Assembly: GCF_000758725.1 (NCBI RefSeq)
Contig: NZ_CP009428.1
Span: 1,798,001-1,862,000, forward strand
Source of the DNA: Paenibacillus odorifer
Lineage (GTDB): Bacteria; Bacillota; Bacilli; Paenibacillales; Paenibacillaceae
Direction of reading: 5' to 3'
DNA: 64,000 bases
The notes under the pieces are model-generated. The model worked only from the letters and a program-made list of their open reading frames with translations, searched no databases and was not told the origin of the DNA. Position 1 is the first letter of the stretch. Every line of letters starts with the position of its first letter. Both the position numbers and the translations under genes were made by a program. Positions 10,001 through 18,032 of the stretch are shown piece after piece.

Positions 10001-11816
10001 AGCCAATCGCCGAACGGATATAAGTAGAAGAAGCGCTGTAATACATCATATAAGCGCCAGTTGTTCCATCAGCGTTCTTATAATCGTTATTCCAGAATAC
10101 GTCCGGTGCCCAGATGGAGAATCCGCCTTTACTGTCCGAATCGTTCTCGCCAGCCCATTTAAAGGATTCTGCCAGATTCTTGGACAGATCACCAAAAATC
10201 ACGTTGCCCGGTGTTGTATAACCATTAGTGAACTGTGTCCAGTTCATCAGATCATCTGATTTGGCCGCATCGATATGGGAGCCAAATACATAATAAGTTC
10301 CATTATCCACAACCACCGATGGATCATGCACCGAGACATTGGTGAGTGCTGGTGCAGTTGCTCCCGGACTAGGTGTAGCCGTCGGACTAGGCGTAGCCGT
10401 CGGATTTGGTGTAGCTGTTGGATTTGGTGTAGCCGTTGGATCTGGTGTAGCAGTTGGAGCCGGAGTAGCTGTAACTTCCGGAGCTGATGTAGCAACAGAA
10501 CCGCCGTTAGATCCACCAGTACCAGTGGTTGCCGTAGCCGTTGGAGTTGGTGTTTCAAAATGGATTAGCTGACTGTACTTGCTATCAAAGATAACCTTAC
10601 CCGTGCCTTGGATGGTTAGGATATCGTTGAAACCAAGGATTAGATTCTTGATTTCCGTACCTGCCTCTACACGCAGCTTGGCTTTTTGCTTCAGTGTAAC
10701 TTCAGCAATACTGCCTGCTGTCAGATGGAGTGTAGGCTCTCCCAACGCTTGAAGCTCAACGGAATCAAAGCTTCCTTTCAGCTTGAGGATGGAATCCTTA
10801 GGCAGCGTATTCTCAACAATAACCCGGCTGAAACCTGCCCCCGTTAATGCATCTTCCTCTAGTATTGCACCGGAATGTACGCGTACGTTTGGTACAGCAC
10901 TTGTGCCTCTAGTAACGACGCGCAGCTTGCCGTTATGCTTATCTACTACCATTTCAGCAGCATTGGAGTCGCTTAGTACGACACTGTTCTCACCGCCACC
11001 GGCAACGAATACTTTTCCCTTAACAGTGACATTATTCAGTGTGACATCGCCCTCAGCAATACCTTCGGTAAGGTAGAGATTCCCTGAGATTGTGGAGTTT
11101 TTCAACTCTACGCCTGGGCTGCTGATAACCATATTCCGAGTGTTAATCCCCGAATAGCTTCCGCTCTTAGGTGTGATTTCTCCGCCCAGCTTCTCAATCA
11201 TGCGCAGTGCTTCCGCTCTTGTTACAGCCTGAGTTCCTTTAAAGCTGCCGTCAGTGTAGCCTTGCAGATAACCTTCACCAAGTAAAGACAATACTGCTTC
11301 TTGGCTCCATTCTGGCAAATCAGCAGCATCCTTTGGTGCAGAAGTGCCAACAGATGAGTTGAGTTGGAACAGTCTGTATAACATTACTGCAGCTTCTTGA
11401 CGACTTACTTGCTGTGCGGGTCGGAAGGTGCCATCGCTGTATCCTGTCACATATCCTGCAGCGGTTGCTTTTTGGATATCGCTGTAGTAAGCACCTGTCG
11501 TGGAAACATCCGTGAAGCCAATTTCGGCTTTTTCCTGCAAATTAAAGACCCGATTAACCAGAGTAACCCACTCTGCACGGTTGATTTCTTGATTTGGCTT
11601 ATATATTCCGTTTCCGTAACCCAGAATCAAGCCCTTATCTACCCAAGATTGAAAATCCTTCTGTGCCCAGTGGCCGGAATAATCGGCGATTTGTTGCTGA
11701 GTGGATAATGCGACTGATTTGGAATCGCTTGCAGAAGCTGCAGAAATTAATGGAGCAGGCACTAATAGAGTGAGTGCAAGCAGGGAAGCGGTTAGTTTAC
11801 CAGTAGTTTTTCTCAA
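7017..11816 (-). CDS. Giant SLH-anchored GH43 arabinanase, multimodular
   Basis: This 1599-residue extracellular enzyme probably cuts arabinan. In order it has: a signal peptide (~1-28); three SLH repeats (~45-210) for cell-wall anchoring; a ~200-residue region of short beta-strand-like repeats (~215-420) resembling a beta-helix spacer; a Thr-Pro linker (TATPNP-type repeats, ~435-490); a GH43 catalytic domain (~495-870, with HDPSVVVDNGTYYVFGSH, IDPTIFYDKDNKLWMTYGSW, SGEGPYIVYD and SSGHNSVQYD); the GH43 C-terminal beta-barrel; an Ig-like module; a LamG module; a BIG2 module; and a second LamG. The GEGPYI and SGHNS motifs favour an endo-arabinanase-like subfamily. The start is TTG at 11816, with GGAGG 9 bases upstream; no ATG is available before the signal peptide. 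SLH repeats at the N-terminus here contrast with C-terminal SLH in the PL8 protein. Confidence 0.93.
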   Translation of the reverse strand: MRKTTGKLTASLLALTLLVPAPLISAASASDSKSVALSTQQQIADYSGHWAQKDFQSWVDKGLILGYGNGIYKPNQEINRAEWVTLVNRVFNLQEKAEIGFTDVSTTGAYYSDIQKATAAGYVTGYSDGTFRPAQQVSRQEAAVMLYRLFQLNSSVGTSAPKDAADLPEWSQEAVLSLLGEGYLQGYTDGSFKGTQAVTRAEALRMIEKLGGEITPKSGSYSGINTRNMVISSPGVELKNSTISGNLYLTEGIAEGDVTLNNVTVKGKVFVAGGGENSVVLSDSNAAEMVVDKHNGKLRVVTRGTSAVPNVRVHSGAILEEDALTGAGFSRVIVENTLPKDSILKLKGSFDSVELQALGEPTLHLTAGSIAEVTLKQKAKLRVEAGTEIKNLILGFNDILTIQGTGKVIFDSKYSQLIHFETPTPTATATTGTGGSNGGSVATSAPEVTATPAPTATPDPTATPNPTATPNPTATPSPTATPSPGATAPALTNVSVHDPSVVVDNGTYYVFGSHIDAAKSDDLMNWTQFTNGYTTPGNVIFGDLSKNLAESFKWAGENDSDSKGGFSIWAPDVFWNNDYKNADGTTGAYMMYYSASSTYIRSAIGYATSQNIEGPYTYGNTVIYSGFTKEEAYDSDSKVNKKWDNTNIKDLIGNGTLEGVNPDWFNAGGLYQNKTYTNAIDPTIFYDKDNKLWMTYGSWSGGIFILEIDPATGEPKYPGKDGKTADGRLIDRYFGTHISGGMTKSGEGPYIVYDKDTGYYFLYVTYGGLDSKGGYSMRQFRSTNPDGPYTDAAGQNAVLTTDGDNTPYGNKLLGNFMFTNQNADPNFQTYGYVSSGHNSVQYDDETGKIFNFFHTRFPLRGETHELRVHQMFTNEDGWPVTAVHRYTGETIGAVARDNVVGSYQFVNHGKDVSGIIKPTVDIELKSDGTIAGSLTGTWELKDEYFAHLLINETENGNTVQHLYKGVFVKQWDSSRQQHVMTFTAMSDQGITIWGSQMESMSVEQILNNIAAGLSIGDTRKIYDDITLPTEGLRGAEISWSSSNEAVIGNNGKVTRPELGLGNATVELTATIKLGEVAVTKTFTAVVMEKKSTQLEDGLVAAFDFDGDLAENGDRTADGIVTGNLINNTEDGDITFEAGKDGQAAKFDGKSGVRLPDRLIQSSAYSVGMWLNPSELKAFTPVFFGAKTETNWFSLLPYGNGGATTRLWFGSDTWLDADTGLQIPVNQWTHVAFTYNAGTVNMYVNGVLKSSGKGFTDIFDTEDGVFALGVNYWDAPYKGLVDKFRVYDRALSAEAVGWLVNGEPDTNIKVSNISFSEAVKSVAVGNTFTPQVSVLPTNAGNKALTWSSSDSSVVAVDAASGIVTALTVGGQAVITATATDGSEVSASYTVNVTDGKVAHYAFDGDLDDSFQLNGKGEVTGAKVDSPTVGNITYGNGVLGQAAIFNGTSGIRLPDGLIDSNTYTVSMWLNPEQLTDATTTFFGAATKNSWISFVPQNGGGKTLLWSGEAWYDAISAMKIPVNTWTHVAFTVSNGTVKVYLNGVEQFSGEGFPNVFKNKNGVFALGVNYWDAPFKGMIDELKIYSRALKSDEVQAEYSSNVD

Positions 11817-12298
11817 ATGTATGATCCTCCGATTCTAGTGATGTAGAGCTTGTACACGCGTATTTTTCCAATTCCTCCCTTCTTTACTGAAAAAAATGTA
11901 AAACGCTTACATAAATAGCTACTAAAAAAACGCTTTCGTATATGAAAATGGTTTTAATTTATGTATTACTAAACCATAACAAGGAAAACGTTTTATAATG
12001 CTCTCATTTTAAGCATGATATCAGCAAATAGTCAAATAGAAATTTATAAATCTGTGAATCTTTTTATATTTTTATAAATTATAATTTCAAATAAGAGGAA
12101 AATGATTTAACTACTGGTGATTAATGCTGAAGTGGATAAGAGTGAAATTTGGTGAATGGATGACTAGGCGGGATATATCAGCATGGATAAAGAGAGGGGG
12201 TAGGGCATAACGGGTGGGGGGGAGCTAAGGAAGAATAGCTAATTAGTTGTTCACCCCCGCAAAAAGAACCAGTTTTGCTTAGAACATAAAAGAAAAAT
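11817..12298. promoter_or_regulatory. 480-bp upstream region of the arabinanase gene with cre-like boxes
   Basis: No gene is supported here. Read on the minus strand, TGTAAGCGTTTTACA (11897-11911) is a near-palindromic cre-like box, and GAAAGCG-T7 (around 11930-11938) is a second, weaker one. Both lie between a plausible promoter region and the TTG start, consistent with carbon catabolite control. I could not settle on a -35/-10 pair. The rest, to the end of the 12299 gene, is AT-rich without clear structure. Confidence 0.4.
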
Positions 12299-13204
12299 TT
12301 ACAGATAGTACAATTTGAAAATGATATCTTGATCATGGTTTCCGAATTTTTTTCCGAAAATCGTTGCTCCTCCTACATGCTTTGCATCTTCCTTCACTTC
12401 GATCCGAAAGGTCCAACGGTCACAAGTCGTATCTAAATCCTCAATCGAAACCTGAGACAGCGGGTCACCGTCAATGTAAGTTCCATTGTGGTTTGTAATT
12501 CTAATCGTTTTTAGCAATCCGTATTGATTGATATTGTGTGGCCACCATTCCGGTGTGAATTTACCTCTAGCATCAGCGAAATCCCCGGGGCTCGTCCAAG
12601 TCCCTAATTCCAAGCCATTCAAAGAAAAGGTGATGTCTGAAGGCCATACGTCATTAGCAAAGGGGAATTCGGAAGAAAGCTCCAAGCTAATTTCAAATTG
12701 CTGTAGGGTTTCCTCTTTTTTTAGGAAATTAGCGATATTATATTGCACATAACCTTGAGTGAACCAGAGAATCTCTGCGTCCACTCTTTTAGAATCCATG
12801 AAATACTTAGGTTCGTCTACTCTGCCGATAAACTCCTTATCCGTAGCAAGTCCGCAAGTAGGTTTCAGATCATAATCGGTATAATGACCAATCGGCACTG
12901 ATGTCTCGTAGGAGGCAAAGGAGTGAAAGATTTTCTTCGGGAAGTTAATCTCAATATGATCCACCCTAAGGATTGAGATTTTTTGCATTCCTGATTTACC
13001 AGGCACCTTTTCCGTTTTTATGAGCCCTGCATCTTCTAGTTTTTTAATGTGTTTGGTAACGATAGGACTGCTTATTTTAAGTTCTTCTGCCAAATCTTTG
13101 ATGTTCATCTTATTTTTGGAGAGCAACTGAATAATTTTGATGCGTACTTCACTCGCTAAAGCTTCGTAAACAACAAGAGAGGATTTGTCGATTTCCAACT
13201 GCAT
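12299..13204 (-). CDS. ArsR-type regulator with large C-terminal domain, paralogue of 5908
   Basis: This 301-residue protein has the same two-part build as the 5908 protein: a winged HTH (~5-85, LASEVRIKIIQLLSKNKMN, SSPIVTKHIKKLEDAGLI) and a C-terminal domain with the shared blocks VPIGHYTDYDLKPTCGLAT, EILWF, WPSDITFSLNG, WTSPGDFADARGKFTPEWWP, NQYGLLK and GGATIFGKKFGN. The ATG at 13204 is chosen over an in-frame TTG at 13222 because it aligns with the start of the paralogue and follows AAGTGGG. It is divergent from the ABC importer operon, so control of that operon and of itself is likely. Its base composition is more AT-rich than the 5908 gene, like the importer next to it. The ligand is unknown; an arabino-oligosaccharide is inferred from context only. 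Confidence 0.82.
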   Translation of the reverse strand: MQLEIDKSSLVVYEALASEVRIKIIQLLSKNKMNIKDLAEELKISSPIVTKHIKKLEDAGLIKTEKVPGKSGMQKISILRVDHIEINFPKKIFHSFASYETSVPIGHYTDYDLKPTCGLATDKEFIGRVDEPKYFMDSKRVDAEILWFTQGYVQYNIANFLKKEETLQQFEISLELSSEFPFANDVWPSDITFSLNGLELGTWTSPGDFADARGKFTPEWWPHNINQYGLLKTIRITNHNGTYIDGDPLSQVSIEDLDTTCDRWTFRIEVKEDAKHVGGATIFGKKFGNHDQDIIFKLYYL

Positions 13205-13373
13205 TTTACCCACTTCTTTCAAAGTTATTTCATATACTGTAAAGTTTATTAATCTATATATAAAGTAACATGAAAGGTAACCGAAGTAAATATAATATCG
13301 CTTTCATCTCCGAGAGATGAATCAAAAGGTTAATTAAACGAAAAAAAATTCTGTTAAGTTTATTTAAATGTTA

Positions 13374-13403
13374 TTGACTACGCTTTCACAATGAATGTAT
13401 ACT
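13374..13403 (+). promoter_or_regulatory. Promoter of the arabino-oligosaccharide ABC operon with overlapping cre
   Basis: TTGACT (13374-13379) and TATACT (13398-13403) are 18 bases apart. The minus-strand reading of 13375-13388, TGAAAGCGTAGTCA, matches the CcpA cre pattern at 12 of 14 positions and overlaps the -35. A weaker cre-like TGAAAACGATTAAC lies just downstream (13412-13425). Catabolite repression is inferred. Confidence 0.65.
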
Positions 13404-13480
13404 AATCTCAAGTTAATCGTTTTCAAAGAAAGTGAACATGAATGGTTATCTTAACATTACAGCTGCAGGGGGAGAGAGTA

Positions 13481-14725
13481 ATGAAAAAGAAATTTGGAGT
13501 TTTATTAGCAACGGTTCTAACATTATCGACAGTTTTGGCAGGATGCGGTGGTAAAGATGATAGTAAGACGATTACGTTCTGGACACCGCTGACCGGTGAT
13601 GACGGTGCTTATATGGATCAAATTGTTAAAAACTACAATGCAACGAATCCCGAAATTAAAGTAAAACATGTTATTACGGCTGATATGTACACAAAGATTT
13701 CTACAGTTTTGGCATCTAGCAAAGGTGTTCCTGATTTAGCAATTATCCATGCTGACCGTGTTCCTGGATTTGTTAAACAAGGTGTACTGGAATCCATGCA
13801 AGATACCGTATTGCCAGCACAACCTGAACTGAAAGCTGAAAATTACTTACCACAAGCTTGGAACACTGGTAATATCGATGGAACTCAATACACAGTTCCT
13901 CTTGATATTCATAGTAACGTAATGTATTACAATAAAGATTTGCTGAAAAAGTATAATGCTGAATCTTTCTTGGATGATAACGTTGTTACTATTGATGAAA
14001 TGCTTTCCTTACAAGGTAAATTGGATGAAGGCGATTACGTAGTTAATGATGCTTTGCTGGGCTGGGTTATCTTGGCTCAAATTCAAGATTTGGGCGGCGA
14101 TATCCAAGTTGATGGAAAACCGGCTGTTAACACCCCTGTCTTTAAACAAGCGTTTGAAAATGTTAAGAAAATCGCCGATGCTGGCCTTATGACTCCATTT
14201 GGTGAAGACGGTTACTTGATGTTCCAATCTCAAAATGTACTTTTCTCGACAGACGGAACTTGGAGTTCTACAGCACATGCTGGGGTTGAAGGTTTGAACT
14301 TTGGCGTGACCAATGTTTATTCTCCTACTCCTGACAAATTCACCAACAGATCTTCTTCTCACTTGTTCGCTATGTTGAAAAATGATAAGAGAACAGACGA
14401 AAAAGAAGTAGGTATTGCTAACTTCTTGGAATATGTTCGTACGAATTCGATGGAATGGGCAAAAGCTGGACAAAACGTAGCTAGTAACGTAGTTAACCAA
14501 AGCCCTGAGTACAAAGACTATATGCAATCCTTCTTTACATCTGATGAAAAAGAAATCGAATCCCTTTACATTTACACATATGAATACTACCCATACATTG
14601 CGGAAGCTGTAGATACTTACTGTGCGGATATCGTTCGTGGCAACGTTGATATTGATGAGACTTTGGCAACGATGCAAAAATTTGTTGAAGATAAAATTGC
14701 GGAAAGCAGCAGTGCAGCAAAATAA
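13481..14725 (+). CDS. Sugar ABC transporter substrate-binding lipoprotein (family 1)
   Basis: This 414-residue lipoprotein has a short signal peptide with lipobox LAGC (Cys ~22), then the type 1 extracellular solute-binding fold (TITFWTPLTGDDGAYMDQIVKNYN, YTVPLDIHSNVMYYNKDLL). It would capture oligosaccharides outside the membrane for the two permeases downstream. The ATG at 13481 follows GGGGGAGAG; the in-frame ATG at 13442 would place 13 odd residues before the signal peptide and is rejected. No ATP-binding subunit is encoded in this operon, so a shared MsmX-type ATPase elsewhere is probably used, as is known for such Bacillus importers. By context the cargo is arabino-oligosaccharide, analogous to AbnE of Geobacillus. 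Confidence 0.88.
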   Translation: MKKKFGVLLATVLTLSTVLAGCGGKDDSKTITFWTPLTGDDGAYMDQIVKNYNATNPEIKVKHVITADMYTKISTVLASSKGVPDLAIIHADRVPGFVKQGVLESMQDTVLPAQPELKAENYLPQAWNTGNIDGTQYTVPLDIHSNVMYYNKDLLKKYNAESFLDDNVVTIDEMLSLQGKLDEGDYVVNDALLGWVILAQIQDLGGDIQVDGKPAVNTPVFKQAFENVKKIADAGLMTPFGEDGYLMFQSQNVLFSTDGTWSSTAHAGVEGLNFGVTNVYSPTPDKFTNRSSSHLFAMLKNDKRTDEKEVGIANFLEYVRTNSMEWAKAGQNVASNVVNQSPEYKDYMQSFFTSDEKEIESLYIYTYEYYPYIAEAVDTYCADIVRGNVDIDETLATMQKFVEDKIAESSSAAK

Positions 14726-14748
14726 AGCAAAATAGAATAGATTGTACG

Positions 14749-14779
14749 AAGTAATGTGCCATGTTATGGTGCATTACTT
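14749..14779 (+). other. Intercistronic hairpin after the binding-protein gene
   Basis: AAGTAATG (14749-14756) pairs with CATTACTT (14772-14779) with an inner CCA/TGG step and no T-run. It lies between binding-protein and permease genes, where such hairpins often stabilise the upstream message and lower permease expression. Confidence 0.55.
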
Positions 14780-14804
14780 TGTGCAAAAGGAGAAATGAAT
14801 TCCT

Positions 14805-15683
14805 ATGAAAAAGAAAATCAATTGGGCACCTGCTTTCTTTGTAGGTCCGCATGTCATTTTGTTTGCTGTCTTCATTTTATTGCCAACGATTTATGGGATT
14901 TATGCTTCATTTACAAAATGGAATTTAATGAGTGATCCGGTATGGGTAGGCTTTGATAACTATAAAGCTATTCTTTTTGACGGCGGATCAACCTTTCATA
15001 CTCAATTTTTCAGAGGCCTAAAAAACACATTGATTTTCGTTGCTATGTCTGTTCCGTTGCTGATTATTATTCCATTAATGGTCGCGGTGGCGTTGGAACA
15101 TAAAAAAGTTAAAATGAAGAGCTTAATTCAATCTATTCTTTATATTCCTGGCTTGATTTCAATTTCTGCGGCAGCACTGATTTGGCTGTTGATCTTTAAT
15201 AAGCAACTAGGGATCACTGGTAATCTGTTTGGATCACAAATTGCTTGGCCTGCAAATCAACCCTATGCGTGGATTATTATCATTGTAATTACTTTATGGG
15301 GTGGTATTGGGGGCAACATGATTATCTATCGTGCTTCCTTAAGTGGCGTGGCTCAAGAGTTATATGAATCAGCGGAGCTCGATGGTGCGGGTTCAATTAA
15401 AAGATTCACCAGTATTACCTTGCCATCTATTCGTTTTCCATTAATTTATACCTTTGTTATGACAACTGCGGGTGCCTTTAATGTATTCGGCCAACCGTTA
15501 ATGATGACCGATGGTGGACCTCGACAAAGTACACACGTTCTAATGATGTATATTCGTCAATTAGCTTTCGGTAACGGTGAATCCATCGCCGGGATGGCAT
15601 CAGCTATGGCAGTTTTACTGGGATTAGTTATTTTGGTGATCTCAGCACTGCAATATTATGTAATGAACCGAAATGCTTCATAG
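14805..15683 (+). CDS. Sugar ABC transporter permease (MalF/LacF type)
   Basis: This 292-residue inner-membrane protein has six predicted hydrophobic segments. It carries the EAA cytoplasmic loop (ELYESAELDGAGSIKRFTSITLPSI) that contacts the ATPase, followed by the FNVFGQPLMMTDGGP region typical of the MalF-type half of CUT1 importers. The start ATG at 14805 follows AAAGGAGAAATG at a usable distance. It is the second gene of the importer operon, after the hairpin at 14749, and pairs with the permease at 15738. The substrate is inferred from the locus to be an arabino-oligosaccharide. Confidence 0.92.
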   Translation: MKKKINWAPAFFVGPHVILFAVFILLPTIYGIYASFTKWNLMSDPVWVGFDNYKAILFDGGSTFHTQFFRGLKNTLIFVAMSVPLLIIIPLMVAVALEHKKVKMKSLIQSILYIPGLISISAAALIWLLIFNKQLGITGNLFGSQIAWPANQPYAWIIIIVITLWGGIGGNMIIYRASLSGVAQELYESAELDGAGSIKRFTSITLPSIRFPLIYTFVMTTAGAFNVFGQPLMMTDGGPRQSTHVLMMYIRQLAFGNGESIAGMASAMAVLLGLVILVISALQYYVMNRNAS

Positions 15684-15737
15684 GGTTCGCAGAAACTAAT
15701 TGACTAACAAGGAAATGGAAAAGGTAGGTGTACTAAA

Positions 15738-16634
15738 ATGTCAAACCAGGCAGTAAATCCAGTTGTAAATACAACAGGCAAAATAAAAGGCTCCTCCAGT
15801 GTAAGTATTTCAAAATATATATCCTATATATTTCTAGGTATCCTATGTGTGATTTGGATCATTCCTGTTATATTCGGGATTTCCACCTCATTTAGATCAC
15901 AAACGGAAGTAGTATCCTCGGGCTTTAGACTATTTCCTAAAGAGTGGGTCTTTGAGAACTACGTTACGATCCTAAACAATACTTCTACAGCTCCAATTCT
16001 ACGTTGGTTAGGTAACTCATTGTTTATTGCTACATCTCACACCATTCTGGTTGTTATTGTTATTTCGATTACAGGTTTTGGTTACACCCGTATTAAGTTT
16101 AAAGGAAGAGACACATTGTTCTTTACTTTGCTGGGGATCTCCTTCTTCCCGGGTGTTGTTAACTTGATTCCTTCGTATAAAATCATTGACTCCTTTGGTT
16201 GGGTGAACACTTCCTGGGCTATGATTATCCCTGGTCTTGCGGGTATGGGTAATATCTTCTTGGTCAGACAGTTTATGAACGGTATCCCAAAAGAATTAGA
16301 TGAATCGGCTAAAGTTGATGGTGCAAGTGACTTTAGAATTTTCGCGCAAATTATATTGCCGTTAGTTAAACCAATACTAATTGTTTGCGGATTGTTCTCC
16401 TTTACTGGATCTTGGAATGACTTCCTCTGGCCGGTTATCGTGTACACAGACGTAGACAAAATGCCAATTACCGCTGGTTTGCTCTTATTGCAAGACATCT
16501 ACGGAAACTATCGTATGATCGGACAATTAATGGGCTCGGCAATCATGGCGATTATTCCAACATTGCTGCTATTCGTTTTTGCACAAAAATACTTCGTTCA
16601 ATCCATCAACCTGAATTCGGGTATCAAAGGTTAG
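15738..16634 (+). CDS. Sugar ABC transporter permease (MalG/LacG type)
   Basis: This 298-residue protein has six hydrophobic segments after a ~25-residue cytoplasmic leader. It has the EAA motif ELDESAKVDGASDFRIFAQIILPLVKP and the FTGSWNDFLWP signature of MalG-type CUT1 permeases. It would form the second half of the membrane channel with the 14805 protein. The start ATG is preceded by AAAGGTAGGTG. The next gene, a GH43 enzyme, follows after 104 bases that contain a weak hairpin (ACACC/GGTGT, 16659-16690), so some read-through is likely. Confidence 0.92.
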   Translation: MSNQAVNPVVNTTGKIKGSSSVSISKYISYIFLGILCVIWIIPVIFGISTSFRSQTEVVSSGFRLFPKEWVFENYVTILNNTSTAPILRWLGNSLFIATSHTILVVIVISITGFGYTRIKFKGRDTLFFTLLGISFFPGVVNLIPSYKIIDSFGWVNTSWAMIIPGLAGMGNIFLVRQFMNGIPKELDESAKVDGASDFRIFAQIILPLVKPILIVCGLFSFTGSWNDFLWPVIVYTDVDKMPITAGLLLLQDIYGNYRMIGQLMGSAIMAIIPTLLLFVFAQKYFVQSINLNSGIKG

Positions 16635-16738
16635 ATCGAATGAACTTAAACTTAAATACACCTTGACTTCTTATAAGGAAGGGTGTGTTTTGGTGACCTG
16701 CAAATATAAAAAAAGAGATAAATATAGGAGTTGTCATT

Positions 16739-17698
16739 GTGAGAGAATTTAATGTAAAAAATCCACTAGTTGAGCAACGAGCAGATCCTTGGATCTATAA
16801 ACATACTGATGGTTACTACTATTTCATAGCTTCAGTTCCAGAGTTCGATAGAATTGAGCTTCGCCGTTCTGAATCCATTCAAGGATTGGCTGAGGCTGAA
16901 GGAAAGACCATTTGGGTTAAGCATGAAACGGGTTTGATGAGTGCTAATATTTGGGCGCCAGAGATTCATTATATTGATGGAAAATGGTATGTATATTATG
17001 CAGCTGCACATACCTCTGATACGAAAGACGGTTTATTTGATCATCGCATGTTTGCGTTAGAAAACCCATCCGCAAATCCTTTAGAGGGTGAATGGGTGGA
17101 AAAGGGTCAAATAAAAACAAAATGGGAATCTTTTGCCTTGGATGCAACAACTTTTGAGCATAAAGGAGTTAGATATTACGTTTGGGCACAAAAAGATCCT
17201 GCTATCCCTGGCAATTCAAATATTTATATTTCCGAAATGGAGAACCCTTGGACACTAAAAGGTGAGCAGGTGTGCATCACTACTCCTGAATACGATTGGG
17301 AAAAAATCGGATTTTTGGTGAACGAAGGCGCGGCAATCCTTAAGCGTAATGGACGTATTTTCATGACATTCTCAGCTAGTGCAACAGATCACAACTATTG
17401 TATGGGATTATTGACTGCTGATGAGAATAGTGATTTAATGGATCCAAAATCATGGGTCAAGACACCTGAACCTGTGTTTACGACTTCTGAGGAAAATGGC
17501 CAATATGGTCCGGGACATAATAGCTTTACTGTCTCTGAGGATGGCACACAGGATATCCTTGTTTTCCATGCTAGAAGCTATAAGGAAATTGTCGGAGATC
17601 CGCTTTACGATCCGAATCGTCACGCACGTGTGCAAGTAATCCAGTGGAATGAAGATGGAACGCCAAACTTTGGTGTACCTAGACCGGATACGAAATAA
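16739..17698 (+). CDS. Cytoplasmic GH43 family glycosidase
   Basis: This 319-residue single-domain five-bladed propeller enzyme has no signal peptide. The three GH43 carboxylates are visible: Asp16 in RADPWIYKHTDGYYYF (base), Asp135 in ALDATTFEHKG (pKa modulator) and Glu196 in LVNEGAAILKRNG (acid). Its position behind the importer suggests it trims imported arabino-oligosaccharides, as an exo-arabinofuranosidase or arabinanase; xylosidase activity cannot be excluded because the subfamily is not certain. It starts at GTG 16739 with AGGAG 9 bases upstream; no better ATG is present. It is the last gene before a strong terminator at 17719. Confidence 0.88.
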   Translation: MREFNVKNPLVEQRADPWIYKHTDGYYYFIASVPEFDRIELRRSESIQGLAEAEGKTIWVKHETGLMSANIWAPEIHYIDGKWYVYYAAAHTSDTKDGLFDHRMFALENPSANPLEGEWVEKGQIKTKWESFALDATTFEHKGVRYYVWAQKDPAIPGNSNIYISEMENPWTLKGEQVCITTPEYDWEKIGFLVNEGAAILKRNGRIFMTFSASATDHNYCMGLLTADENSDLMDPKSWVKTPEPVFTTSEENGQYGPGHNSFTVSEDGTQDILVFHARSYKEIVGDPLYDPNRHARVQVIQWNEDGTPNFGVPRPDTK

Positions 17699-17718
17699 AA
17701 AGGGATTTGTCGCATAAA

Positions 17719-17772
17719 ACAACAGAGCAATGATTCTCCCAGAGGTGGAGAAACACTGCTCTGTTGTTTTTT
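17719..17772 (+). terminator. Terminator of the arabino-oligosaccharide operon
   Basis: ACAACAGAGCA (17719-17729) pairs perfectly with TGCTCTGTTGT (17757-17767), with an inner TTCTCC/GGAGAA step, and is followed by a T-run. Confidence 0.9.
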
Positions 17773-17807
17773 ATAAGAGTCATAGTTGTAACCCTCCTGA
17801 GGCTTAA

Positions 17808-17940
17808 GGACTCAGCTGACGCTATTTGCAATTTTTTAGTCATTTGAGCAAGGTTGCGGACCCCAGTGCAGCTATTCCTTTAGAAAAGGTTCATTTTTGG
17901 TGATCTTCAAGCCAATAACGACTTTAGGGTCCGTTAGGTA
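17808..17940. repeat. Interspersed GGACTCAGCTG-type repeat, copy 1
   Basis: The 334-bp gap 17699-18032 holds the terminator above and this element. GGACTCAGCTGACGCTATT (from 17808) and a second block around CGGACCCCAGTGCAGCTAT match the element at 47627 (about 20 of 23 bases in the first block). The ends are approximate. The rest of the gap shows nothing I can name. Confidence 0.5.
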
Positions 17941-18032
17941 CGCAAATTTGTGATAAAGTTGCATTTAAGGTCAACGGTGTCCGATAGTTGCTTCGGGAAC
18001 GCGTAAAAGCGAGTTGATCAAGTGAGGTACTC

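Noticed and set aside
10247..10572. Several overlapping ORFs on both strands
   Set aside because: They are shadows of the Thr-Pro linker of the arabinanase, where low-complexity DNA leaves all frames open.
12124..12210. 28-codon ORF from ATG in the gap upstream of the arabinanase gene
   Set aside because: No ribosome site and no recognisable similarity; composition is like the surrounding non-coding DNA.
13374..15683. ATPase subunit for the importers
   Set aside because: Neither sugar importer operon encodes one; the only sugar-unrelated ABC ATPase in the window (18842) belongs to an exporter.
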